Of a stretch of DNA of 18,442 bases, positions 7,509-13,324 are shown piece by piece. Numbering within the stretch: position 1 is the stretch's first letter; every line of letters begins with the position of its first letter. Position numbers and translations under genes: made by a program. Below the pieces are notes generated by a model, which saw only the letters and a program-made list of their open reading frames with translations, was not told where the DNA came from and made no database searches. Location of the stretch: the NCBI GenBank assembly GCA_003487665.1, contig DNFA01000037.1, positions 1-18,442 of the forward strand, in the 5' to 3' direction. This stretch comes from Oscillibacter sp. GTDB taxonomy: Bacteria; Bacillota; Clostridia; Oscillospirales; Oscillospiraceae.

Positions 7509-8867
7509 GGCGAAATAAATGAGAAGGGACAGCGCATCCACAATGGTGGTAATAAAGGGAGACGCCATAACCGCCGGGTCCAGGCCAATTTTTTTCGCCA
7601 GAAGCGGCAGCGAGCAGCCCACGAATTTTGCACACGCAATGGTGCACACCAGCGTTCCGCAGACCACGGCGGCCACCATGGGAGAAAGAGACGTGTTTCC
7701 CAGCAGCAACCGGTCCACCAACATCATTTTTCCGAAATTGGCAACGGCCAGCACCACGCCGCACAGCAGCGCCACGCGCAGCTCCTTCCAGATGATCCGG
7801 AAGATGTCGGAGAAATCCACCTCGGACAGGGAGATGGCGCGGATCACGGTCACGCTGGATTGGGAGCCGCAGTTGCCGCCGGTATCCATCAGCATGGGGA
7901 TATAGGCGGTCAGCACCGGCAGCACCGCCAGCGAGTTTTCAAAATTGGCAATAATAAGCCCTGTGAAGGTGGCGGACACCATCAGCAGCAGCAGCCACGG
8001 GATTCTCGCCTTGAAGGTGCTGACCACGCCCGTTTTCAGATAGGGCTTATCCGTGGGGGTGATGGCGGCCATCTTCTCCATATCCTCGGTGGCCTCCGCC
8101 TCCATGACGTCCATGGCGTCATCGACGGTGACAATACCCACCAGGCGGTTTTCCTGATCCACCACCGGCATGGCCAGGAAGTCGTATTTGCTCAGCGCCT
8201 GAGCCACGTCCTCCTTATCGTCCGTGGTCTTGGCCCACACCACGTCCGGGTCCATGATCTCCTCGATCAGGTCGTCCTCCTCTGCCAGCAGCAGGTCGCG
8301 GACGGACAGTACGCCCAGCAGGTGCCGGGTGGGGTCGGTGACGTACAGGATGTTGATGGTCTCCAGCTCACCGCCGATACGGCGGATGCGCTTGAAGGCG
8401 TCCTCCACCGTCATGTCCTTCTTCAGGGACAGGAACTCCATGTTCATAATGGAGCCGGCGGAGTCCTCCGGATATTTCAGAATTTCGTTGATGGATTTGC
8501 GCATCTCCGGCGTGGCCTTGTCCAGAATACGGATGACCACGCTGGCGGGCATCTCCTCCACGATGTCCACGGCGTCGTCCAGATACAGCTCGTCCAGCAC
8601 TTCCTTCAACTCCGTGTTGGAGAAGCCGTTGATGAGCATTTCCTGGCTGTCGGACTCCAGCTCCACGAACACCTCCGCCGCCGTCTCCTTGGGCAGCAGA
8701 CGGTACAGCAGGGGCATCTGCTCCTGCTTGCCCTCCTCCAGCAGCAGGGCGATATCCGCCGGCTCCATGGGCAGGAACAGGTCACGCAGCTCGGCATAGC
8801 GCTTCTGCGTGGCCAGCTCGTCTATCCGTTCCTTGTATTGCTCCAGCTCCTCCTGATAATCGATCAC
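7482..8867 (-). CDS. mgtE: MgtE-family magnesium channel/transporter
   Basis: This 461-residue homodimeric Mg2+ channel has domains in the expected order. A soluble N-domain of superhelical repeats spans about 1-135 and a CBS pair about 136-258 (INILYVTD, GVLSVRDLL, GIVTVDDAMDV). A plug helix region runs about 260-285, with five membrane helices from about 288. The pore motifs YIPMLMDTGGNCGSQ (322-336) and TTIVDALSLLIYF (440-452, with acidic Asp444) are present, as is LDPAVMASP (429-437). The length matches the usual 450-residue size. The start is GTG at 8867 behind AAGGAGG. An in-frame ATG at 9008 would translate the terminator and part of the riboswitch and is rejected. Expression is controlled by an M-box leader and attenuator. 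Confidence 0.95.
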   Translation of the reverse strand: MIDYQEELEQYKERIDELATQKRYAELRDLFLPMEPADIALLLEEGKQEQMPLLYRLLPKETAAEVFVELESDSQEMLINGFSNTELKEVLDELYLDDAVDIVEEMPASVVIRILDKATPEMRKSINEILKYPEDSAGSIMNMEFLSLKKDMTVEDAFKRIRRIGGELETINILYVTDPTRHLLGVLSVRDLLLAEEDDLIEEIMDPDVVWAKTTDDKEDVAQALSKYDFLAMPVVDQENRLVGIVTVDDAMDVMEAEATEDMEKMAAITPTDKPYLKTGVVSTFKARIPWLLLLMVSATFTGLIIANFENSLAVLPVLTAYIPMLMDTGGNCGSQSSVTVIRAISLSEVDFSDIFRIIWKELRVALLCGVVLAVANFGKMMLVDRLLLGNTSLSPMVAAVVCGTLVCTIACAKFVGCSLPLLAKKIGLDPAVMASPFITTIVDALSLLIYFAFAKSLLGV

Positions 8868-8888
8868 GCCTGTTCCCTCCTTCCTGAT

Positions 8889-8924
8889 AAAAACACGCAG
8901 CAGGTGCTGTAAGCCTGCTGCGTG
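8889..8924 (-). terminator. Riboswitch expression-platform terminator of mgtE
   Basis: A perfect 11-bp stem (8894-8904 with 8914-8924) has a 9-base loop. It is followed on the minus strand by a U5 run (8893-8889), just before the AAGGAGG ribosome binding site. Lying between the M-box aptamer and the gene, it should stop transcription when Mg2+ is plentiful. Confidence 0.9.
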
Positions 8925-8951
8925 CCGTAAAACCGCGCCAATGCGCCCTAT

Positions 8952-9110
8952 TTCCGCACCGTTACAAGCTTTAGCATCGCGGGGCGGTGAAACTGCGTTA
9001 GATGCCACCTTGGTTTCGATGGCACCTGCTCAAACCCTCTGATGGTGTCTCCACCACTTCGCGGCAGCAGTCCGTATCCCTCGCGGTAGCCTTACCTACC
9101 GGACTGATTC
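8952..9110 (-). promoter_or_regulatory. M-box (ykoK leader) Mg2+ riboswitch aptamer
   Basis: Read on the minus strand, the leader shows conserved M-box blocks in order. GGTAGGTAAGGCTACC is followed by AGGGATACGGACTGCTGCC, then a GTGG-TGGAGA-CACCA hairpin, then a long central hairpin (GGTGCCATC with its complement), and GATGCTAAAGCTTG near the 3' end. These match the Mg2+-sensing aptamer known upstream of mgtE and ykoK in Firmicutes. Exact P1 ends are uncertain by several bases. A sigma-A promoter lies just upstream and an intrinsic terminator just downstream, the usual transcription-OFF design. Together with both flanking elements it fills the 311 bases between mgtE and the LysR gene. Confidence 0.9.
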
Positions 9111-9119
9111 AATACACCT

Positions 9120-9148
9120 ATGTTATGCCAAAATGCGCCCTCTGTCAA
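9120..9148 (-). promoter_or_regulatory. Sigma-A promoter of the M-box-mgtE transcript
   Basis: On the minus strand, consensus TTGACA (9143-9148) and TAACAT (9120-9125) are separated by 17 bases. The inferred start, near 9113, lies a few bases before the aptamer. Confidence 0.8.
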
Positions 9149-9178
9149 GGCGTTGCGGCGATATTTTTTGCGGCTTTT

Positions 9179-10072
9179 TTACAAATATACCTGCACGTTG
9201 CCCAGCGCCAGCAGGTGCTCCCGCAGCTCCTGCAGGAACTGCGCTGCCGGCGGCGACAGCGGCTCGCCCGCCCGTGTCACCAGATAGTTTACCCGATCCG
9301 GCGGCGGTGATGTAAAGCGGCACACCTTGGCGCTTTTTCCGATGCGGGACGCGGCGGCGATGGCCGGCGCCGCCACCCAGCGCCCCTCGGTGGGCGGCAG
9401 GAAATCCGCCGCCTGCAGCGTGTCGGCATACAGCAGCGGCCGGGCGCCCGCGCCGAACCAGCGGTCGTGCCAGCGGATGAACTCCGGATCCCATGTGACC
9501 AGCAGCTCCTCCGCCACGTCCAGCGACGATGTCTCCACCTCCTCGGAGTAGGGGCTGTCCGGCGGCGACAGCAGCAGAAACGGCTCCCGGAAGGCCGGGC
9601 GCACCGTCAGCCGGTCGTCGAACACGGTATTGCTGTCGATGAAGGCGAAGTCCAGCTCGTGCTGCAGCAGCAGCTGGGCGCTGTCCACGTCCCGCAGCGT
9701 ATGGATCCACAGGGACACCGGCAGCCCCTGCGCCAGAAAGCGCTTGTACACCGGCGGCAGGATGTACTGGTTGGTGGTGTAGGTGGCGGCGATGCGCAGA
9801 TACTCCCGCTGCCCCAGCTCCGCCAGGGAGTCCGTCTCCGCCAGCAGCTGCTGCCAGCGCTGCGCCAGCGTGAGGAATTTCTGCCCCGCCTCCGTCAGGG
9901 CGATGTGCCGCTGCCCCTTGCCGCGGACGAACAGCGGCGTGCCCACCCGCTCCTCCAGCGCCCGTATGCGCATGGACAGCGTGGGCTGGGTGATGTACAG
10001 GGACTCCGCGGCGGCGGTCATGGTGCCGTGATGCAGCACCGCCCAGAAGGTCTCAATGTCCAGATTCGTCAT
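9179..10072 (-). CDS. LysR-family transcriptional regulator
   Basis: This 297-residue regulator has an N-terminal winged helix-turn-helix at about 1-60. The stretch TMTAAAESLYITQPTLSMRIRALEE is typical of the LysR recognition-helix region. A linker helix follows, then a periplasmic-binding-protein-like effector domain (about 90-290). The ATG at 10072 has GGAGGGGTACC upstream. Its promoter lies back to back with a rightward promoter. LysR regulators usually control the divergent unit, here the CU-rich RNA candidate and perhaps the UPF0126 gene. The effector cannot be inferred. The leftward gene end at 9179 is followed after about 30 bases by the mgtE promoter, and no clear terminator lies between them. 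Confidence 0.92.
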   Translation of the reverse strand: MTNLDIETFWAVLHHGTMTAAAESLYITQPTLSMRIRALEERVGTPLFVRGKGQRHIALTEAGQKFLTLAQRWQQLLAETDSLAELGQREYLRIAATYTTNQYILPPVYKRFLAQGLPVSLWIHTLRDVDSAQLLLQHELDFAFIDSNTVFDDRLTVRPAFREPFLLLSPPDSPYSEEVETSSLDVAEELLVTWDPEFIRWHDRWFGAGARPLLYADTLQAADFLPPTEGRWVAAPAIAAASRIGKSAKVCRFTSPPPDRVNYLVTRAGEPLSPPAAQFLQELREHLLALGNVQVYL

Positions 10073-10103
10073 GGTACCCCTCCAAATATAAGCTTTCGCT
10101 GAT

Positions 10104-10132
10104 ATTTTATCCCATGAGAATCAATTTTACAA
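10104..10132 (-). promoter_or_regulatory. Promoter of the LysR gene with a dyad
   Basis: On the minus strand TTGTAA (10127-10132) and TAAAAT (10104-10109) have 17-base spacing. The spacer and -10 hold an imperfect dyad, TTCTC-N4-GATAA, which could be a LysR box for autoregulation. The -35 hexamer overlaps that of the divergent promoter. Confidence 0.55.
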
Positions 10133-10154
10133 GTGGGGATATCTGTGCTACTAT
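10126..10154 (+). promoter_or_regulatory. Divergent rightward promoter next to lysR
   Basis: TTTACA (10126-10131) and TACTAT (10149-10154) have 17-base spacing. The arrangement overlaps the LysR promoter and predicts a transcript starting near 10160. Confidence 0.5.
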
Positions 10155-10159
10155 ACGGA

Positions 10160-10300
10160 TGTGTTCAGGGAACACCGCTAATTCCCGACACAACTGATTT
10201 TGATTCTTTCTTTCTTCCTATTTCCTTATTTCTCCCCCCTAACAAAACAAGAAAGGACAGGCCGTTCCAGCCTGTCCTTTCTTGTGCCGGGCGGCCTGTC
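10160..10300 (+). ncRNA. Candidate CU-rich small RNA or leader, divergent from lysR
   Basis: The predicted transcript begins with a hairpin, GTGTTC-AGG-GAACAC (10161-10175). A run of about 45 nearly all-pyrimidine bases (about 10196-10240) follows, ending in CTCCCCCCT, complementary to Shine-Dalgarno sequence. Next is a perfect 16-bp stem (10247-10262 with 10270-10285). A second complement to its left arm (10256-10264 with 10292-10300) could form an alternative stem. No convincing reading frame with a ribosome binding site is present. The U-tract after the large hairpin is absent on this strand; a T-rich run exists on the opposite strand. It could be an sRNA, an attenuating leader of the UPF0126 gene, or just a minus-strand terminator. 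Confidence 0.35.
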
Positions 10301-10328
10301 AGGGGTAGATTCTTTCCCGCGGATGTGG

Positions 10329-10334
10329 TAATAT
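10329..10334 (+). promoter_or_regulatory. Extended -10 upstream of the UPF0126 gene
   Basis: TGTGG-TAATAT places an extended -10 element (TAATAT, 10329-10334) about 33 bases before the start codon. The -35 region (TAGATT near 10306) is poor. Confidence 0.4.
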
Positions 10335-10366
10335 GAAAAACGCACATGAGAGAAAGGAATACGACC

Positions 10367-10987
10367 ATGCCGGATTTTCAGTTTTATTTTGAGTTGATCG
10401 GAGCGGTGGCCTTTGCCATCTCCGGCGCGGCGCTGGCCGTGAAAAAGGGAATGGACCTGTTCGGCGTGGCCGTGATGGGCATGACCACCGCCGTGGGAGG
10501 CGGCATCCTGCGGGACATGCTGCTGGGGCTGACGCCGCCGGCGGCGCTGAAGGATCCCCTGCAGGCGCTGGTGGCCATCGCCACATCGCTGCTGCTGTTC
10601 ATCGTGTGGAAAAAGTGGCATCCCTCCGGCAACCACCGGGTATGGGAGTTGGTGCTGCTGGCGGCGGATTCGCTGGGTCTGGGGATTTTCTCCGTCCACG
10701 GGGCGGCGGTGGCCATCCGCGCGGGCTACGGCGCCAACGTGTTTCTGGTGCTGCTGGTGGGCGTGCTCACCGGCGTGGGCGGCGGCGTCCTGCGGGACGT
10801 GTGCTGCATGGAGCGGCCGTACATCTTCACCAAGCATGTGTACGCCTGTGCGTCGCTGGCAGGCGCGGCGGTGTGCATGGCGCTGTGGAGCATGGGCGAG
10901 AGCTTCGCCATGCTGATGGGCTGCGGCGTGACGCTGGCGCTGCGCATCTGCGCCGCCGTGTTCCGCTGGAGCCTGCCCAAGGCGTAA
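10367..10987 (+). CDS. UPF0126/TRIC-type membrane protein (YadS/YicG family)
   Basis: This 206-residue integral membrane protein has about seven hydrophobic segments and a clear internal duplication. VGGGILRDMLLG (43-54) in the first half matches VGGGVLRDVCCM (137-148) in the second. This is the bacterial TRIC/UPF0126 fold. Members are described as cation channels, and some have been linked to glycine transport, so the substrate is left open. The ATG at 10367 was preferred because AAAGGA lies about 8 bases upstream. An in-frame ATG at 10346 has no such site and would add seven charged residues. It may be regulated by the upstream LysR protein. It ends at a strong terminator. Confidence 0.88.
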   Translation: MPDFQFYFELIGAVAFAISGAALAVKKGMDLFGVAVMGMTTAVGGGILRDMLLGLTPPAALKDPLQALVAIATSLLLFIVWKKWHPSGNHRVWELVLLAADSLGLGIFSVHGAAVAIRAGYGANVFLVLLVGVLTGVGGGVLRDVCCMERPYIFTKHVYACASLAGAAVCMALWSMGESFAMLMGCGVTLALRICAAVFRWSLPKA

Positions 10988-10989
10988 TA

Positions 10990-11015
10990 AAAAAGACCGC
11001 GTCAGCGGTCTTTTT
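10990..11015 (+). terminator. Terminator after the UPF0126 gene
   Basis: A perfect 11-bp stem, AAAAAGACCGC-GTCA-GCGGTCTTTTT, begins 2 bases after the stop codon. Its final Ts form the left flank of the adjacent MITE-like element. Confidence 0.92.
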
Positions 11016-11181
11016 AAGGCAATACCGCATAATGGGACAAGAGCGATTTGCGAGTAAATTTCGCGTACTGACGCGGCGCGGTTTCGCAGCAATACCTGCC
11101 GTATTGCAAGAAATCGCAACAAAGTCAGGGCGCAGAATTTCCGCAAAGCGCCGCAGCTTTCCTTGTGCGGTGTTGCCTTAA
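11014..11181. mobile_element. MITE-like non-autonomous element
   Basis: This stretch of about 168 bases has terminal inverted repeats. TTAAGGCAATACCGCA (11014-11029) faces TGCGGTGTTGCCTTAA (11166-11181), which are complementary except at one position. Symmetry continues inward imperfectly (ACAAG, GCGATTTGCG and AAATT blocks against their complements), so the whole element could fold as a long hairpin. It has no transposase. TTAA at both ends is palindromic, so a TA or TTAA target duplication cannot be separated from the repeat. It sits exactly between a terminator and the stop codon of a decayed SMR gene. Confidence 0.7.
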
Positions 11182-11310
11182 TTACGCCGTGAGCTTCAGC
11201 CCCACGATGCCCACCGGCAGCAGGACAAGGAAGATCAGCCGGGGCGCCGTCACCGGCTCCTGAAAGGCGATGATGCCCACGAGCACCGCGCCCAGCGCGC
11301 CGCCGCGCTG
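11182..11310 (-). pseudogene. 3' remnant of an SMR-family (EmrE/QacE-like) multidrug efflux gene
   Basis: Reading left from 11310, the minus strand encodes about 42 residues before a TAA stop. They include GALGAVLVGIIAFQEPVTAP and end VGIVGLKLTA. This is the characteristic last membrane helix and C-terminus of small multidrug resistance proteins, which are normally about 105-110 residues. An in-frame TGA (11311-11313) sits directly upstream, and the first three helices are missing. The next 25 bases lead straight into the trkH promoter. It is a truncated, non-functional relic. Alternatively it derives from an EamA-like transporter, but length and motif favour SMR. Confidence 0.65.
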
Positions 11311-11336
11311 TCAAGACACAGCCGCTTCATGCCGGG

Positions 11337-11365
11337 TTGACACCGCCCCGGCGGGGTTATATAAT
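11337..11365 (+). promoter_or_regulatory. Full-consensus sigma-A promoter of the trkH-type gene
   Basis: TTGACA (11337-11342) and TATAAT (11360-11365) match consensus at every position with the optimal 17-base spacer. The spacer carries a GC-rich inverted repeat, CCGCC-CC-GGCGG (11343-11354), which could bind a regulator. The leader to the start codon is about 30 bases. Confidence 0.9.
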
Positions 11366-11401
11366 ACCCACAGACCTTTACCGCCTGACTGAGGTATTTT
11401 T

Positions 11402-12841
11402 ATGAACTTTCGACTGATAACGCAAACGATGGGCTACATCCTGTGGGTGGAGGCCGGATTTCTTCTGCTCCCGGCGCTGACGGCCTGCGTCTGCGGGGAG
11501 GTATACTGGCGTCAATTCCTGCTCACCGCCGCCCTCTGCGCCGCCGTGGGCACGGGTCTGCGCCTGATCCCGGTGAAAAAGGCGCAGATGCACAGCCGCG
11601 ACGGGTTCATAGCCGTGGCGCTCAGCTGGGTGCTGCTGTCCCTGTTCGGGGCGCTGCCCTATGTGTTCACCGGCGCCATGACCAGTTATATCGACGCCCT
11701 GTTCGAGACGGTCTCCGGCCTGACCACCACCGGCTCATCCACCTTCACCGCCGTGTCCCACCTGCCCCGCAGCGTGCTGCTGTGGCGCTCGCTGACCCAG
11801 TGGATGGGCGGCATGGGCGTGCTGGTGTTGTTCCTGGCGCTGACGCCCCGCATGGGCGAGGGCGCGGTGTTCCTCATGCGCGCCGAAAGCCCCGGCCCCA
11901 TCAAGTCCAAGCTGGTGCCCAAGGTGGGCGGCACCGCTAAGATCCTCTATACCATCTATGTGGTCCTGACGGCCTGCGAGATAGCCGCCCTGCGTATCGC
12001 GGGGGAGAGTTGGTTCTCCGCCATCAACCACAGCTTTACCACCATGGCCACCGGCGGCTTTTCCATATACGATACGTCCCTTGCGGGCGCGTCCAAGGCG
12101 GTCATGTGGATCGTTACGGTGTTCTCCTTCCTGGCGGGTGTGAACTTCTCCCTGATGTTTCTGGCCGTTCGCGGCAAGCTGAAGGAGGTGCTCCGCAGCG
12201 AGGAGCTGCGGATCTACGTCGGTATCGTGGCGGCGGCCACGCTGCTGCTGTGCATCAATCTGCGGGTGCAGGCGGGGGTGCCCTTCGGGGATTCCATCAC
12301 CGACGCCGCCTTCCAGACTGTTACCATCATGACCACCACGGGCTTTGCCACCGTGGATTTCTCCCTGTGGCCGACCTTCTGCCGTATGGCGCTGGTGATG
12401 CTGATGTTCACCGGCGCCTGCGCCGGCTCCACCTCCGGCGGCATCAAGATATCCCGCGTCGCCATTCTCTGCAAGAGCCTGAAGCGGGAGCTGAAGCGGC
12501 TGGCGCACCCCCACCATGTCAGCGTGCTGAAGGTGGACGGACAGGCCGTGGAGGAGAGGGTCGTCTCCTCCGCCGGTGCGTTTATCGCGGCATACCTGCT
12601 GGTGCTGCTGGCGGGCGCACTGGTGGTCAGCTGGGACAACTACGGCTTTCAGGAGTCCTTCGCCGCGTCCCTGACCTGCATCAGCAACGTGGGGCCCGGC
12701 CTCGGTATTTTGGGGCCTATGGAGAATTTCTCCATCCTGTCGCCGCTGAGCAAGCTGGTGCTGTCGCTGGAGATGCTCATGGGACGTCTGGAGCTGATGC
12801 CCCTGCTGGCGCTGCTGCTGCGCAGCACATGGCGGGACTGA
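11402..12841 (+). CDS. TrkH/KtrB-family potassium transporter membrane subunit
   Basis: This 479-residue potassium-translocating subunit has four pore-loop repeats with visible selectivity-filter sequences. They are GLTTTGSS (106-113), TMATGGFS (214-221), TIMTTTGFAT (308-317) and ISNVGPG (427-433). MWR-type helices lie between them, and GRLEL near the C-terminus matches the family's conserved GR-E motif. The length is normal for TrkH. The ATG at 11402 follows TGAGG. Such subunits work with a cytoplasmic TrkA/KtrA gating protein, and no such gene is in the window, so the partner must lie elsewhere. A full-consensus promoter suggests high or regulated expression. Confidence 0.93.
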   Translation: MNFRLITQTMGYILWVEAGFLLLPALTACVCGEVYWRQFLLTAALCAAVGTGLRLIPVKKAQMHSRDGFIAVALSWVLLSLFGALPYVFTGAMTSYIDALFETVSGLTTTGSSTFTAVSHLPRSVLLWRSLTQWMGGMGVLVLFLALTPRMGEGAVFLMRAESPGPIKSKLVPKVGGTAKILYTIYVVLTACEIAALRIAGESWFSAINHSFTTMATGGFSIYDTSLAGASKAVMWIVTVFSFLAGVNFSLMFLAVRGKLKEVLRSEELRIYVGIVAAATLLLCINLRVQAGVPFGDSITDAAFQTVTIMTTTGFATVDFSLWPTFCRMALVMLMFTGACAGSTSGGIKISRVAILCKSLKRELKRLAHPHHVSVLKVDGQAVEERVVSSAGAFIAAYLLVLLAGALVVSWDNYGFQESFAASLTCISNVGPGLGILGPMENFSILSPLSKLVLSLEMLMGRLELMPLLALLLRSTWRD

Positions 12842-12849
12842 TATGTGCA

Positions 12850-12874
12850 AAAAGCACCCCTCCGGGGTGCTTTT
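12850..12874. terminator. Bidirectional terminator between trkH-type gene and 86-aa gene
   Basis: A perfect 11-bp stem, AAAAGCACCCC-TCC-GGGGTGCTTTT, carries T runs in both readings. It serves the rightward potassium transporter gene and the leftward small gene. Confidence 0.9.
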
Positions 12875-12902
12875 CCGTATATGTTGTGTCAGCTCTGTTG
12901 CG

Positions 12903-13163
12903 TCAGCGCGCCGCGCTGACATAGGCCTCGTACTGCTCCTGCAGCCAGCCCTTCAGCGCCTCCACGCCCTCCTCGTTCCACGGGAAGTCCCGCTCCTCCT
13001 TGTCCTGCGCCAGCTCATAGCACAGGTTGGAATACACGGCGGTGTGCAGCACGCCGTTGTCCTTGTCCCCGGCGAAGCGATAGCGGAATTCTCCGATGGA
13101 GCCGGTGTATACGAACGCCCGGTTGAACCATGTGGGCGTCAGTTCAGCAAATTGCGGATGCAT
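12903..13163 (-). CDS. Conserved-looking 86-residue protein, function unknown
   Basis: I do not recognise this family. The 86 residues have no signal peptide or membrane segment. They are rich in aromatic and acidic residues, for example FVYTGSIGEFRYRFAGDKD early, DFPWNEEG in the middle and a helical C-terminus (VEALKGWLQEQYEAY). The pattern suggests a small folded cytoplasmic protein. I take the ATG at 13163, because AAGGAG lies 8 bases upstream. A GTG at 13172 would overlap its own ribosome binding site. It has a good promoter and terminator of its own, which supports it as a real gene. It is divergent from pfkA, with a perfect palindrome between their promoters. Confidence 0.75.
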   Translation of the reverse strand: MHPQFAELTPTWFNRAFVYTGSIGEFRYRFAGDKDNGVLHTAVYSNLCYELAQDKEERDFPWNEEGVEALKGWLQEQYEAYVSAAR

Positions 13164-13186
13164 GACGGTCACTCCTTCCGGCTATG

Positions 13187-13215
13187 ATAGTACCACAAAA
13201 CCGCTGGTCTGTACA
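13187..13215 (-). promoter_or_regulatory. Promoter of the 86-aa gene
   Basis: On the minus strand TGTACA (13210-13215) and TACTAT (13187-13192) have 17-base spacing, with TGG forming an extended -10. It lies about 25 bases before the ATG. Confidence 0.6.
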
Positions 13216-13223
13216 GGCAAAAA

Positions 13224-13243
13224 TTCCCGCCTGCAGGCGGGAA
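13224..13243. promoter_or_regulatory. Perfect 20-bp palindrome between divergent promoters
   Basis: TTCCCGCC-TGCA-GGCGGGAA is self-complementary over 20 bases. It lies 9 bases from the -35 of the 86-aa gene and 5 bases from the -35 of pfkA. It could be a shared operator. On the minus strand it is followed by TTTTT, so it could instead act as a leftward terminator blocking antisense transcription out of pfkA. Confidence 0.55.
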
Positions 13244-13247
13244 GGAC

Positions 13248-13276
13248 TTGCAAACAGACCAAACGTATGGTACAAT
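13248..13276 (+). promoter_or_regulatory. Sigma-A promoter of pfkA
   Basis: TTGCAA (13248-13253) and TACAAT (13271-13276) have 17-base spacing, with TGG before the -10. Confidence 0.75.
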
Positions 13277-13324
13277 ATGCCCAACCATGCAGGGCATGAC
13301 CCTTAAAAAGTGAGGTCTTACAAT

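Noticed and set aside
7461..8912. Plus-strand open frame opposite mgtE
   Set aside because: Mirror frame; the opposite strand has full MgtE domains, riboswitch and terminator.
10133..10336. 67-residue open frame in the lysR-UPF0126 gap
   Set aside because: No ribosome binding site; it is made from the pyrimidine tract and the hairpin, so an RNA explanation fits better.
10606..11181. Plus-strand frame running through the UPF0126 gene into the MITE
   Set aside because: Out of frame with the membrane protein; it ends only at the element boundary by chance.
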